Shown here: one piece after another, positions 33,458-42,314 of the stretch
How the letters are laid out: each line of letters opens with the position of its first letter
Numbering within the stretch: the first letter of the stretch is position 1
Assembly (NCBI GenBank): GCA_963661535.1
Contig: CAVLCC010000013.1
Coordinates: 1-45,251 of the forward strand
Direction: 5' to 3'
Length of the DNA stretch: 45,251 nt
Source of the DNA: CAVLCC01 sp963661535
GTDB lineage: Bacteria > Actinomycetota > Coriobacteriia > Coriobacteriales > CADBOM01
The notes under the pieces: model-generated
What the model was told of the DNA's origin: nothing
The model's database searches: none
The model's input: only the letters and a program-made list of their open reading frames with translations
Translations under genes and position numbers: made by a program

Positions 33458-36400
33458 ATGGCATTTGTACATCTTCACAACCATACAGAATATTCTTTGT
33501 TGGATGGAGCCACAAAAGTTGATGACATGGCAGAGTATGCTTATAGCTTAGGAATGAATGCTATAGCCATAACAGACCATGGTTATATGTATGGAATTCC
33601 TGAATTTGTAAAAGCTTGCGACGCTGTTACCACTAGGGTTACAAAAGAGTGGGAAAAGGCTTGCGAGGAGGCAAAAGAAGCGGGCAATCCTCTTCCAGAA
33701 AAACCCCAAGGTATCAAGCCAATACTTGGTTGCGAGGTTTACTTCACCCCCGACTCAACTCTTGCAAAAGACAGAAAACCCGAGCTATACCACATGATTT
33801 TGCTAGCAAAAAACAATGAGGGCTATAAAAATTTGCTCGCTATTGTCTCAGATGCTGCTGTTGATGGCTTTTATTATAAGCCTCGCACAACGCTTGAATC
33901 TCTTCGAGCTCATCACGAGGGTATTATTGCTACTAGCGCATGCATTGCTGGCATTATTCCACGCTATATCGACAAAGGTCAGATTGACGAGGCCACAAAG
34001 TGGGCACAAACATTTGTTGATATTTTTGGCAAAGAAGATTTTTATATCGAGATTCAAGACCACGGGATAACTACCGATGCAGGAATGCCGGAGGCAGAGA
34101 TCAATCATGCTTTGGCAGATATTGCCAAAAAGCTTGACCTAAAGCTCATTGCTACCAACGACATTCATTATCTAAAGCGCGAAGATGCTCAAACTCAAGA
34201 CATAATGATGTGCATTGGTATGGGCAAAGAACTCTCGGATCCAAATAGAATGAAGTTCAAAAATGACGAATTCTATCTTAAAACTGAAGAAGAGATGCGA
34301 GCAATTTTTGCCGAGTATCCGCAAGCTTGCGATAACACCGTAGAGGTTGCGAACAAGTGTAGTGTTACGCTTTCACACGATTTGGTTTTACCTAGGCTTC
34401 CTTTGCCTGAGGGTGAGACAAACGAGTCGATGCTTCGCAAAGAGGCCGAGCGCGGTCTTAAGGTGCGCTACGGTGACCCTCTTCCACAAGCTGTAATAGA
34501 TCGTTTTGAGCATGAATACAACATCATTTGCACAAAGGGATTTGCGGCATATTTTTTGATTGTGCAGGAGTTTACACAGTGGGCAAAAGACAATGGGGTG
34601 GGAGTTGGACCTGGTCGTGGTTCGGCTGCGGGCTCTATTGTGAGTTATGCTCTAAATATCACGACGTTTGATCCGCTAGAAAACGGACTTTTGTTTGAGA
34701 GGTTTTTGTCTCCAGAAAGAACTGAGATGCCTGATATCGACCTTGACTTTGACGATGAACGTCGAGGTGATGTTATCAATCACGTTAAAGAAGTTTATGG
34801 CGAAGAGAAGATTGCAAATATCATCACTTTTGGCAAGATGAAAGCCAAACAAGCCATACAAGATGCAGCAAGAGTGCTGGGATATTCGCTCGGTAAGGCT
34901 CTGTCGATAAATAAGCAGTTCTTAAGTCCTTTTGCAAACATTGATGGCACTATGGGAACGTCTAAAAAGCAGTCGGATAATGACGAATATTATAATCCAG
35001 ACTTTGTTGATATGTATAAAAACGACCCAGAGGCCAAACAAATCATAGATACAGCCAAAAAGCTTGAGGGCATGATTAGAGGCGAGGGGGTGCACGCCTC
35101 GGCTGTTGTTATTTGCAGAGACCCAATTAAAGAGCATGTTCCTGCAAAGCTCGATACCAAAGAGGGTGCGCTTATCTCCCAATATGACGGTGTTAACGTT
35201 GCTGACCTAGGTCTTTTGAAGATGGACTTTTTGGGCCTTAGAACTCTAACAGTAATCTCTAAAGCCAAGCAAAATATTTACGAAAACTACGGCAAAACAA
35301 TTGACCTAGATAAGATTGATTTTAAAGATCCAGCAATATATGATCTTTTTGCTAGAGGGGATACCACGGGTGTGTTTCAGGTGGAGTCCGCCGGTCTTAC
35401 AAGCTTGCTTCAGCGCATGAAGCCAGATAGATACTCAGATATCATTGCTTGTATTGCTCTTTATCGTCCAGGTCCACTAGAGGCTGGAATGGTTGACGAT
35501 TTTATCAACCGAAAATTAGGGCTTACTGAAATCAAATATTACGATGACAGGTTAAAAGACATTCTAGAAGATACATATGGCACCATTGTTTATCAAGAGC
35601 AAGTGATGCTTATCTCTATTAAGATGTCGGGCTTTAATGCTGGTGAGAGCGATAAAGTTCGCAAGGCTGTGGCCAAGAAAAAAATCGACCTGATGACAAA
35701 GAAGGTTCAAAAGTGGGCTGATGGTCAAGAAGAGACCATGAAAGATCACTGGCTAAATGGCGCAGAGCGCAATGGCTATAAACGGCAGATTGCACAAAAG
35801 ATCTGGGACGATGTTGAGAAGTTTGCTTCTTATGCGTTTAACAAGTCGCACTCCGCAGCTTATGCAATTATCTGCATGCAAACTGCTTGGCTCAAAGCTT
35901 ATTATCCACGTGAATATATGGCCGCTGTTCTTACGAGCTACATGGGCAAAAATGCAGACAGAATCAAGGTTGTTATCAATGATCTAAAACAACAAGATGT
36001 GCTCGTATTGCCTCCAGATGTTAACTCGTCTAGGCGAGACTTTACGGCGGTAGATGGCAACATTAGGTTTGGACTTGCAGGCATTAAGGGTCTAGGCACA
36101 GCTCCTGCCGACGCTATCATTGAGGAGCGCGAAAAAAACGGACCTTATTCATCGATCCATGACTTGGTAAAGCGTATTCCATCAAAGTTTTGCAATAAAA
36201 AAGTCGCTGAGGTTTTGATTAAGTCTGGAGCTTTGGACTCCACAGGTTATACCCGCAGGCAAATGATGCTTTTCTTGGAGCGTGATGGACTGTTGGAGTC
36301 TGCGGCAAAGCATCATAAAGATATTGAGATGGGACAGGTCTCGATGTTTGATTTAGCAGATGCTAGCAGTGAGACCAACTCATTTAAAGAAGAAATACCA

Positions 36401-37114
36401 GCTCCCGATGGAATTGAGTGGGACAGAAAAGTTAAGCTCGACTTTGAAAAAGATGTTTTGGGAATGTATATCTCAGATCATCCGCTTAGTCCTTATCAAG
36501 ATCAGCTAGATGAAATCAGTGATTTCAAACTTAGTGTGTTTAGTGATGTTGCAAGTGATAGCGATGATGATATGGGAGATGATGGGGGCGATGGTGCTGA
36601 TGTTGGTGGTGAGCCGACCTACGTTCCTCAAGATAGAGAAATTACGCTTGCTGGAATGGTGACCAATCTTAAATTTAAGACAACCAAACGCGGAGACAGA
36701 ATGGCGGTCTGCACGCTTGAGAGCATGGATGGCAGCATCGATTGTGTTATTTTCTCGCGAACTCTAGCCGAGTACAGCGATGCTTTGGCAGAGGAGAAAA
36801 TCGTTAAGCTCCGTGGTAAATACGACTGCGGTGACAGAGGTTCTCAGTTTAAAGTAAGCAATGCTCAAGCGCTGTCTTTTGGTCGCAATATAAATATTGA
36901 GCTTGATCGCGCAGAAGTTAGCCGCGAGCTTTTGGGGGAGATTAAAACGTCTGCTCTAGATTTTCCTGGAAACGACAAAATTACCCTAAAAGTTAGCAAT
37001 AATGGAATTGTAAGTGACTTAGTTGATTTGCCGCTTAATGTAGATAGCGGCAATGTAGTTTTGATGTCAACATTGTCTTCGCTTATGCATGGTAGGGGTC
37101 GTGTGAGGATATGA
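33458..37114 (+). CDS. dnaE: DNA polymerase III alpha subunit
   Basis: This is the replicative polymerase catalytic subunit. The 1218-residue protein has an N-terminal PHP domain in which all nine metal-ligand positions appear intact (H7, H9, D16, H41, E93, H112, C162, D235, H237), suggesting built-in proofreading. The palm follows with GVGPGRGSAAGS, the catalytic pair in PDIDLDFDDERR and MDFLGLRTL. Then come the finger region, helix-hairpin-helix repeats, the beta-clamp/OB region and the C-terminus. An acidic Asp/Gly insert (about residues 1028-1053) precedes the OB fold. AGAGAGAAGCGAG lies upstream of ATG 33458. The stop overlaps hisZ by 4 bases (ATGA). Confidence 0.97.
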   Translation: MAFVHLHNHTEYSLLDGATKVDDMAEYAYSLGMNAIAITDHGYMYGIPEFVKACDAVTTRVTKEWEKACEEAKEAGNPLPEKPQGIKPILGCEVYFTPDSTLAKDRKPELYHMILLAKNNEGYKNLLAIVSDAAVDGFYYKPRTTLESLRAHHEGIIATSACIAGIIPRYIDKGQIDEATKWAQTFVDIFGKEDFYIEIQDHGITTDAGMPEAEINHALADIAKKLDLKLIATNDIHYLKREDAQTQDIMMCIGMGKELSDPNRMKFKNDEFYLKTEEEMRAIFAEYPQACDNTVEVANKCSVTLSHDLVLPRLPLPEGETNESMLRKEAERGLKVRYGDPLPQAVIDRFEHEYNIICTKGFAAYFLIVQEFTQWAKDNGVGVGPGRGSAAGSIVSYALNITTFDPLENGLLFERFLSPERTEMPDIDLDFDDERRGDVINHVKEVYGEEKIANIITFGKMKAKQAIQDAARVLGYSLGKALSINKQFLSPFANIDGTMGTSKKQSDNDEYYNPDFVDMYKNDPEAKQIIDTAKKLEGMIRGEGVHASAVVICRDPIKEHVPAKLDTKEGALISQYDGVNVADLGLLKMDFLGLRTLTVISKAKQNIYENYGKTIDLDKIDFKDPAIYDLFARGDTTGVFQVESAGLTSLLQRMKPDRYSDIIACIALYRPGPLEAGMVDDFINRKLGLTEIKYYDDRLKDILEDTYGTIVYQEQVMLISIKMSGFNAGESDKVRKAVAKKKIDLMTKKVQKWADGQEETMKDHWLNGAERNGYKRQIAQKIWDDVEKFASYAFNKSHSAAYAIICMQTAWLKAYYPREYMAAVLTSYMGKNADRIKVVINDLKQQDVLVLPPDVNSSRRDFTAVDGNIRFGLAGIKGLGTAPADAIIEEREKNGPYSSIHDLVKRIPSKFCNKKVAEVLIKSGALDSTGYTRRQMMLFLERDGLLESAAKHHKDIEMGQVSMFDLADASSETNSFKEEIPAPDGIEWDRKVKLDFEKDVLGMYISDHPLSPYQDQLDEISDFKLSVFSDVASDSDDDMGDDGGDGADVGGEPTYVPQDREITLAGMVTNLKFKTTKRGDRMAVCTLESMDGSIDCVIFSRTLAEYSDALAEEKIVKLRGKYDCGDRGSQFKVSNAQALSFGRNINIELDRAEVSRELLGEIKTSALDFPGNDKITLKVSNNGIVSDLVDLPLNVDSGNVVLMSTLSSLMHGRGRVRI

Positions 37115-38223
37115 TACCTGTTACTCCAAGAGGATTTAAAGATGTACTTCCCAAAGAAGCGCGTATACGCGAAAAACTCAGGCGTAGCGCTCAAGATGTT
37201 TTTGATTTGTGGGGCTATGACCCTATAGAAACTCCTGCGCTAGAAGTGCTAGACGTGCTTCAGGAGGGGAGCAATATTGACTCTGCAACTTTTAGGCTTT
37301 TTGATGCAGATAATAAGCTGTTGGTGTTGCGACCCGATGTTACGCTGCCAATTGCTAGAATGGTGGCAACTAGGCTTCCAAGTGCAGATGAGCCTCATAG
37401 ATTTAGATATGATATGAGCGTGTTTAGAGATAATGAGTCGTCAAAAGGAAAATCGCGCGAATTTACTCAGCTAGGCATTGAACAAATTGGCGTTGCTGGT
37501 TATGCAGCAGATGCAGAAACAATCGTGATTATGATAGAGAGCCTTTTAGCGTGTGGGCTAAAAGATTTTAAAATCGAGTTTTGCAACGTGAAAGTTTTGT
37601 CTATGCTGCTAGATGCATGTGAGATGGATGATGCGTTTAGAAAAGATGTTCAAAGCGCTTATCACTCTTCAAATTATGTTGCACTAGACAACATAGTTGA
37701 TAGCGCAAAAAACGGTGGATACTCAAATAAAGCTTTGCCAGATGAGCTAGCGCAGTGTTTGAAGAATCTAATTCGTATTCATGGAGGCAAAGAGAGCATT
37801 GAGAAGTGCTTAAAAATGCTTAGCAAGCATGTTGAGGCATCAGTTTTTGACGAGCTTTTGGCAACTTGGAACATAGTTGAGCAATGTGGGTATCAAAACT
37901 ACATAGGCGTTGATTTTTCGCTATTGAGCTCTTTTGACTACTACACAGGCATAATTTTTGAGGCATTTGTGCAAGGCTTTGGTAAGTCTATAGGTGGAGG
38001 GGGAAGATACGATGGTCTCCTCCAAGTTTTTGGCAAAAACCTGCCCGCCGCTGGATTTGCATTTTCTCTAGAAAATCTTATGCATGCTTTGGCAACTAGC
38101 ACAGTGCTTGACCTAGAACCAGCATGCAAAAATCCAATAGATGGAGATGTGTGTGAGGTATTTGCAAAAGCAATGCAGCAACATGCTCAAGGTCAGGTTG
38201 CATCTCTTGGGAATTTGAGGTGA
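37111..38223 (+). CDS. hisZ: ATP phosphoribosyltransferase regulatory subunit
   Basis: HisZ is a catalytically inactive relative of histidyl-tRNA synthetase that forms the first histidine biosynthesis enzyme with the short HisG and mediates feedback. The 370-residue protein has class II synthetase motif traces: TPRGFKDVLP, VLRPDVTLPIARM and SIGGGGRYDGL. It lacks a full anticodon-binding domain. The ATG overlaps the dnaE stop (ATGA), so translation is likely coupled. It precedes hisG, which is its obligate partner. Confidence 0.94.
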   Translation: MIPVTPRGFKDVLPKEARIREKLRRSAQDVFDLWGYDPIETPALEVLDVLQEGSNIDSATFRLFDADNKLLVLRPDVTLPIARMVATRLPSADEPHRFRYDMSVFRDNESSKGKSREFTQLGIEQIGVAGYAADAETIVIMIESLLACGLKDFKIEFCNVKVLSMLLDACEMDDAFRKDVQSAYHSSNYVALDNIVDSAKNGGYSNKALPDELAQCLKNLIRIHGGKESIEKCLKMLSKHVEASVFDELLATWNIVEQCGYQNYIGVDFSLLSSFDYYTGIIFEAFVQGFGKSIGGGGRYDGLLQVFGKNLPAAGFAFSLENLMHALATSTVLDLEPACKNPIDGDVCEVFAKAMQQHAQGQVASLGNLR

Positions 38224-38228
38224 TTTGC

Positions 38229-38915
38229 ATGAAGCAGATAAACGATATGCTAGATACATCTGTAGACCCCACTTATTCAAAGCCAATTAGAATAGGCGTT
38301 CCAAAAGGATCTCTTAATGGCGATGCGCTAGATTTGTTATCTCGTGCAGGTCTTCCAATAGACAAACTCAAAAATCCAGGCAGACAGCTCATTTTTAGAG
38401 AAGATGAATATGAGTTTATAATTTTGCGTCCCACCGATGTTCCAACTTTTGTGGCTCTAGGCGGAGCAGACTGCGCAATTTGTGGCGAAGACTCAATTAT
38501 CGAGGCAAACATGGACGTGGTTGAGCTTGTTGACCTAAAATTTGGAGCTTGCAGATTTGTTGTTGCGGAGCCTGCAGACGCGTCAACTGCTGCTCTAGAT
38601 ACTTATAGTCAGCTAGGCGTTATGAAAGTTGCAACCAAGTATCCAAAAATTACACAGTCATATTACGACTCGATAGGCACTCAAATAGAAATTGTGCAGC
38701 TGCATGGAAATATTGAGTTGGCTCCGCTATGCCAAATGGCAGATAGAATTGTTGATATTACAGCCACTGGCACAACTTTAAGAGAGAATAATTTAACAAT
38801 TGTAGATGATGTTATGGAGTCAACTGCGAGGTTTATAGCAAATATTGCATCGGTTCGTATAGACAAACGCGTGCGACATTTGGCAGAAAAACTAGAAGAG
38901 ATTGTTAACGAGTGA
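38229..38915 (+). CDS. hisG: ATP phosphoribosyltransferase, short form
   Basis: HisG joins PRPP and ATP, the committed step of histidine synthesis. The 228-residue protein is the short catalytic form lacking the C-terminal regulatory domain, so it needs HisZ, which is encoded immediately upstream. Motifs include IRIGVPKGSLNGDAL, ILRPTDVPTFV and the PRPP loop DITATGTTLRENN. ATG 38229 is chosen for the GAGG 8 bases upstream; GTG 38220 overlaps the hisZ stop and would add three residues. Confidence 0.95.
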   Translation: MKQINDMLDTSVDPTYSKPIRIGVPKGSLNGDALDLLSRAGLPIDKLKNPGRQLIFREDEYEFIILRPTDVPTFVALGGADCAICGEDSIIEANMDVVELVDLKFGACRFVVAEPADASTAALDTYSQLGVMKVATKYPKITQSYYDSIGTQIEIVQLHGNIELAPLCQMADRIVDITATGTTLRENNLTIVDDVMESTARFIANIASVRIDKRVRHLAEKLEEIVNE

Positions 38916-38925
38916 AGAGACAGAT

Positions 38926-38960
38926 AGCTGGTTGGTTGGCTGTTTGACTTAGCTGGTTGG
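38926..38960 (+). repeat. Short tandem repeats in the hisG-hisD spacer
   Basis: AGCTGGTTGG occurs at 38926-38935 and 38951-38960 within a T/G-rich stretch containing several TTGGC and GGTTGG units. It lies in the 121-base hisG-hisD gap, the longest inside the his operon. The remainder of the gap has no ORF. Origin by slippage is likely. Confidence 0.5.
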
Positions 38961-39036
38961 CCGGTGTTTTGGGTTTTAATTTGCTACTAGTTTGTGGTGC
39001 CTTGGGCAAAAGGGGCGCACATTTTGGAGGAAAGCA

Positions 39037-40413
39037 ATGGATATTCAAATAATTGAACTTAACGAAGATGAAGAACTAGACCTTGATTCAATGAATAGGT
39101 CGGGCGAGATTTTGCCTGAGGTGGCCCAGTCGGTTCGCAATATTTTGGCTGATGTTAAGGAGCGCGGTGATGAGGCTCTGCACGAATATACACTAAAGTT
39201 TGACCATGCGGACCTAGGGTCGTTTAGAGTTCCAGATGAAATGCTAGATCAGGCTGTTAACTACATTGAGCCTAAGGTCGCCAAGGCTTTTGATGAGGCT
39301 TGCGAGTCTATCAAAAAGTTTCATGCAAACGATGTTGCGCGTTCCAACTTTAATGTTGGCGAAGACGGCTCGCTTGTGGGATACAAGGTAGAGCCTCTCG
39401 AAAGTGTTGGACTCTATGTTCCAGGGGGCAGAGCGGCTTATCCATCTACCGTGCTTATGAATGGCATTCCAGCAAAAATGGCTGGGGTCAAAAAAATAGT
39501 CATGACAACTCCTCCATCTGCAAATGGAACCATTAACCCTGCTTTGCTCTATGCTGCAAAATTAGCGGGGGTCGATGAAGTTTATGCAGTAGGCGGAGCG
39601 CAGGCCATTGGAGCTCTTGCTTATGGCACACAAACTGTGCCTAAGGTAGATAAGATTGTAGGGCCTGGAAACGTATTTGTTGCCGCAGCTAAGGCGCAAG
39701 TTTCTGGATTTGTTGGTATTGATTTTGAAGCTGGACCATCTGAGATTTTGATTTTGGCAGACGAAACAACCATTCCTTCGTTTGCAGCGGCAGACCTTAT
39801 CTCGCAGGCAGAACACGATCCAAATGCATGTTGTTATTTGGTAACAGTTGGAGACTACATTGTAAAAGACCTGCTAGATGAGCTAAATAAGATGGTTGAG
39901 GTGTCACCGAGGCGAGAAATTATTGAGGCATCTCTAGAGGCTAATGGCTTGATTGTGGTTTGTCCAACTATGGAGTGTGCAATTGATACAGCTAATAAAA
40001 TTGCTCCTGAACACTTAGAAATTATGATGGACGAGCCCATGGACTTGCTTGGTTCTATCCATAATGCGGGTGCAATTTTTGTTGGGTCTTGGACTCCGGT
40101 TCCTGTTGGTGATTACTTCGCAGGACCTTCACACACACTGCCAACCTCTGGAACTGCTAGGTTTACAAATCCGCTTACAACAGATGATTTTGTTAAGAAA
40201 AGCTCGGTGATTTGTTACTCCTTAAGTGCACTAGAAAACAATGCTTCTAATATTGCACGCATAGCTAGAAGCGAAGGATTTGAGGGTCACGCTAGATCTA
40301 TCGAAGAGCGAATAGAGTTCATTGGATACAGTTGCGATTGTGACTGCGATTGCGATGAGTGCGACCATGACGATGAGGGTGCTGGTGGCGTTTGCGAGAA
40401 CTTGACAAAATAA
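39037..40413 (+). CDS. hisD: Histidinol dehydrogenase with Cys-Asp repeat tail
   Basis: HisD performs the last two oxidations, histidinol to histidine, with zinc and NAD. ATG 39037, 6 bases after GGAGG, gives 458 residues; the frame from 38992 adds unconserved residues. The core is complete, with GLYVPGGRAAYPS, VGPGNVFVAAAKAQV, AGPSEILI, SQAEHDPNA and the HTLPTSGTARF segment (HVLPT is usual). It ends near residue 430. A tail then carries alternating Cys-Asp (C433, C435, C437, C439, C442, and C453) with several Asp/Glu and a His. That tail is not part of the usual family and looks able to bind metal; its function is unknown. Confidence 0.95.
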   Translation: MDIQIIELNEDEELDLDSMNRSGEILPEVAQSVRNILADVKERGDEALHEYTLKFDHADLGSFRVPDEMLDQAVNYIEPKVAKAFDEACESIKKFHANDVARSNFNVGEDGSLVGYKVEPLESVGLYVPGGRAAYPSTVLMNGIPAKMAGVKKIVMTTPPSANGTINPALLYAAKLAGVDEVYAVGGAQAIGALAYGTQTVPKVDKIVGPGNVFVAAAKAQVSGFVGIDFEAGPSEILILADETTIPSFAAADLISQAEHDPNACCYLVTVGDYIVKDLLDELNKMVEVSPRREIIEASLEANGLIVVCPTMECAIDTANKIAPEHLEIMMDEPMDLLGSIHNAGAIFVGSWTPVPVGDYFAGPSHTLPTSGTARFTNPLTTDDFVKKSSVICYSLSALENNASNIARIARSEGFEGHARSIEERIEFIGYSCDCDCDCDECDHDDEGAGGVCENLTK

Positions 40414-40458
40414 TCAACCAAGTAATCGAACAAATAAGACAAAGAGGCAAAAAGCAAA

Positions 40459-41592
40459 ATGAGAGACTCTAAACTTTTGACCAAGCTAGATCCTTATGAT
40501 CCAAAATATATTGAGGCTAAGGTTTTGCTGTCTGCAAACGAAAGCCCTATAGATGTTCCCGCTGAGATAAAGCTCGTAAGCCTAGAGAAAATCCAAAAGG
40601 TTTTGTTTAATAGATATCCGCAGCCAACGTCTGATTTATTGCGCGAGCAAATTGCTGTTAATCTCTACAATTTGGTGTTGCCTACGCTTGATGATGATGT
40701 TCGAGACGGTCTTAATTTGCCAGCTGTTTGCACAGATCAAATTGTTGTAGGCAATGGCGGAGACGAGCTTTTGTTTAATTTTATGCTTGCATTTGGTGGA
40801 GAAAATAACAAACTGCTAATTACGCCTCCTTGTTTTTCTGTTTATTCAATTGATGCGTCAATGACAAGCACAGATGTTGTTGAAGTTCCAATGGATAGTA
40901 ACTTTCAAATTTGCGAGGATGCGCTTTTGGAGCGTGCATCAAAAGATGATATAAATATGGTTATTCTAACTTCTCCCAATAATCCTACCGGCGGGTTGGT
41001 TAGTTATGATTTCTTGGAGAGACTGCTTAATACTACCAAAGCTGTTGTAATGCTTGATGAGGCCTATGGCGAGTTTAGCGAAAAAACAGCTCTGCCCCTA
41101 GTTGATAAGTATTCAAATCTTTGTGTTTTGCGAACATTTTCTAAGGCATATTCTTTGGCAGGCGTGCGTCTAGGATATATTGTTGGATCTCGAGAAATTG
41201 TTGAGAAACTTTTGGCAGTGAGGCAGCCTTATTCGGTGGATGCGATTGCTCAGACTGTGGGTATTGAGGTTGCTAAACGCACTCACTTATATAAAAAGCA
41301 GTTGCGTCAAACAATTGCTAGGCGACAGTCGCTTTTGCAGAGCTTGAGATGTATTAGTGGGGTAGAAGCTTTTGAAAGTTCCGCTAACTTTTTGATGGTT
41401 AGAGTTAGAGGAGCAAGCAAAGTTTGGGAGTCTATGGTCGAACAAGGCGTGCTTGTGCGCAACTTTGATAGTGCGCAGGGTCTTAGAGGATGCTTGCGCA
41501 TTACTGTGGGAACTGACGAAGAAAACCAAGCTATGCTCGATGCCTTGGCAACAGGTGTAATTAGAGGATTTAGTTGCACACAAGATGAGTAG
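40459..41592 (+). CDS. hisC: Histidinol-phosphate aminotransferase
   Basis: HisC transfers an amino group from glutamate to imidazole acetol phosphate. The 377-residue fold-type I PLP enzyme shows NESPIDVP, LTSPNNPTGG, VMLDEAYGEF and the PLP lysine K229 in TFSKAYSLAGVRLGY, then a GCLRITVG segment near the end. ATG 40459 is preceded only by a weak site (AGAGGC). A diverged copy of its last 44 bases lies downstream at 41616-41659. Confidence 0.95.
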   Translation: MRDSKLLTKLDPYDPKYIEAKVLLSANESPIDVPAEIKLVSLEKIQKVLFNRYPQPTSDLLREQIAVNLYNLVLPTLDDDVRDGLNLPAVCTDQIVVGNGGDELLFNFMLAFGGENNKLLITPPCFSVYSIDASMTSTDVVEVPMDSNFQICEDALLERASKDDINMVILTSPNNPTGGLVSYDFLERLLNTTKAVVMLDEAYGEFSEKTALPLVDKYSNLCVLRTFSKAYSLAGVRLGYIVGSREIVEKLLAVRQPYSVDAIAQTVGIEVAKRTHLYKKQLRQTIARRQSLLQSLRCISGVEAFESSANFLMVRVRGASKVWESMVEQGVLVRNFDSAQGLRGCLRITVGTDEENQAMLDALATGVIRGFSCTQDE

Positions 41593-41615
41593 GGGCGTAT
41601 AAAGCGGCGACGCCC

Positions 41616-41663
41616 TTAGCAGTAGGTGCCATTAGAGGTTTTATCTGCATAAAAAATGATTAG
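41616..41663 (+). pseudogene. Decayed duplicate of the hisC 3' end
   Basis: Bases 41616-41659 match 41545-41588, the last codons of hisC, at 33 of 44 positions without gaps. In frame the copy reads LAVGAIRGFICIKND then TAG, against LATGVIRGFSCTQDE then TAG in hisC. It lies 71 bases downstream, in the hisC-hisB spacer, and has no start of its own. It looks like a remnant of an old tandem duplication or of replaced sequence. Confidence 0.72.
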
Positions 41664-41685
41664 AGCTCACAAAAAGGATAAGAAA

Positions 41686-42300
41686 ATGTTAAACATACTA
41701 AAGAAAACAAACATTAGAAAAGCAAAAATTTGCAGAACAACAAAAGAAACTGACATTGAAATAGAGCTAACTTTAGAGGGGAGCGGAAACGCAACCTCAA
41801 ATACTGGAGTTGCAGCTTTTGATCATATGCTCGAGGCATTTGGACGCCATGGAATGTTCGATCTAAATGTTGCGGCTCAAGGAGATTTGCAAATAGATGC
41901 TCATCACACAGTTGAAGATGTTGGCATTGTTTTAGGTCAAGCATTTGATGAGTGTTTGGGTGATCGGGCAGGCATACACAGATTTGGAGACATTATTTTG
42001 CCTATGGACGAGGCTCTGGTTTTGGCTGCTGTTGATATTTCTGGACGAGGCCAGCTGCATTATGGAGTTGAGGTTCCATTTGAGTTTATAGGCAATTTTG
42101 AAACAAGTCTAGCTCGTGAGTTTTTTATATCGTTGTGCTCTAATATGGGTCTAACTTTGCATCTAAAATCTTTGGCGGGGTGCAATACTCACCATATTTT
42201 GGAAGCAGCATTTAAAGCCAGTGGGCGAGCAATAAGCGAAGCTGTTGCAATAGATCCAAAATTGCAAGGCAGTGTTCCATCTACAAAAGGAAGTATCTAA
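41686..42300 (+). CDS. hisB: Imidazoleglycerol-phosphate dehydratase
   Basis: HisB removes water from imidazole glycerol phosphate. It is the monofunctional form (204 residues), with manganese-binding DAHHTVEDVGIVLGQ, DISGRGQLHY and NTHHILEAAFKASGRAI. ATG 41686 follows AAGGA by 8 bases; an ATG at 41656 overlaps the hisC-like remnant and is unlikely. No histidinol phosphatase domain is fused, and no phosphatase gene is seen in the window. Confidence 0.96.
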   Translation: MLNILKKTNIRKAKICRTTKETDIEIELTLEGSGNATSNTGVAAFDHMLEAFGRHGMFDLNVAAQGDLQIDAHHTVEDVGIVLGQAFDECLGDRAGIHRFGDIILPMDEALVLAAVDISGRGQLHYGVEVPFEFIGNFETSLAREFFISLCSNMGLTLHLKSLAGCNTHHILEAAFKASGRAISEAVAIDPKLQGSVPSTKGSI

Positions 42301-42314
42301 AGAGGCATACGCAC

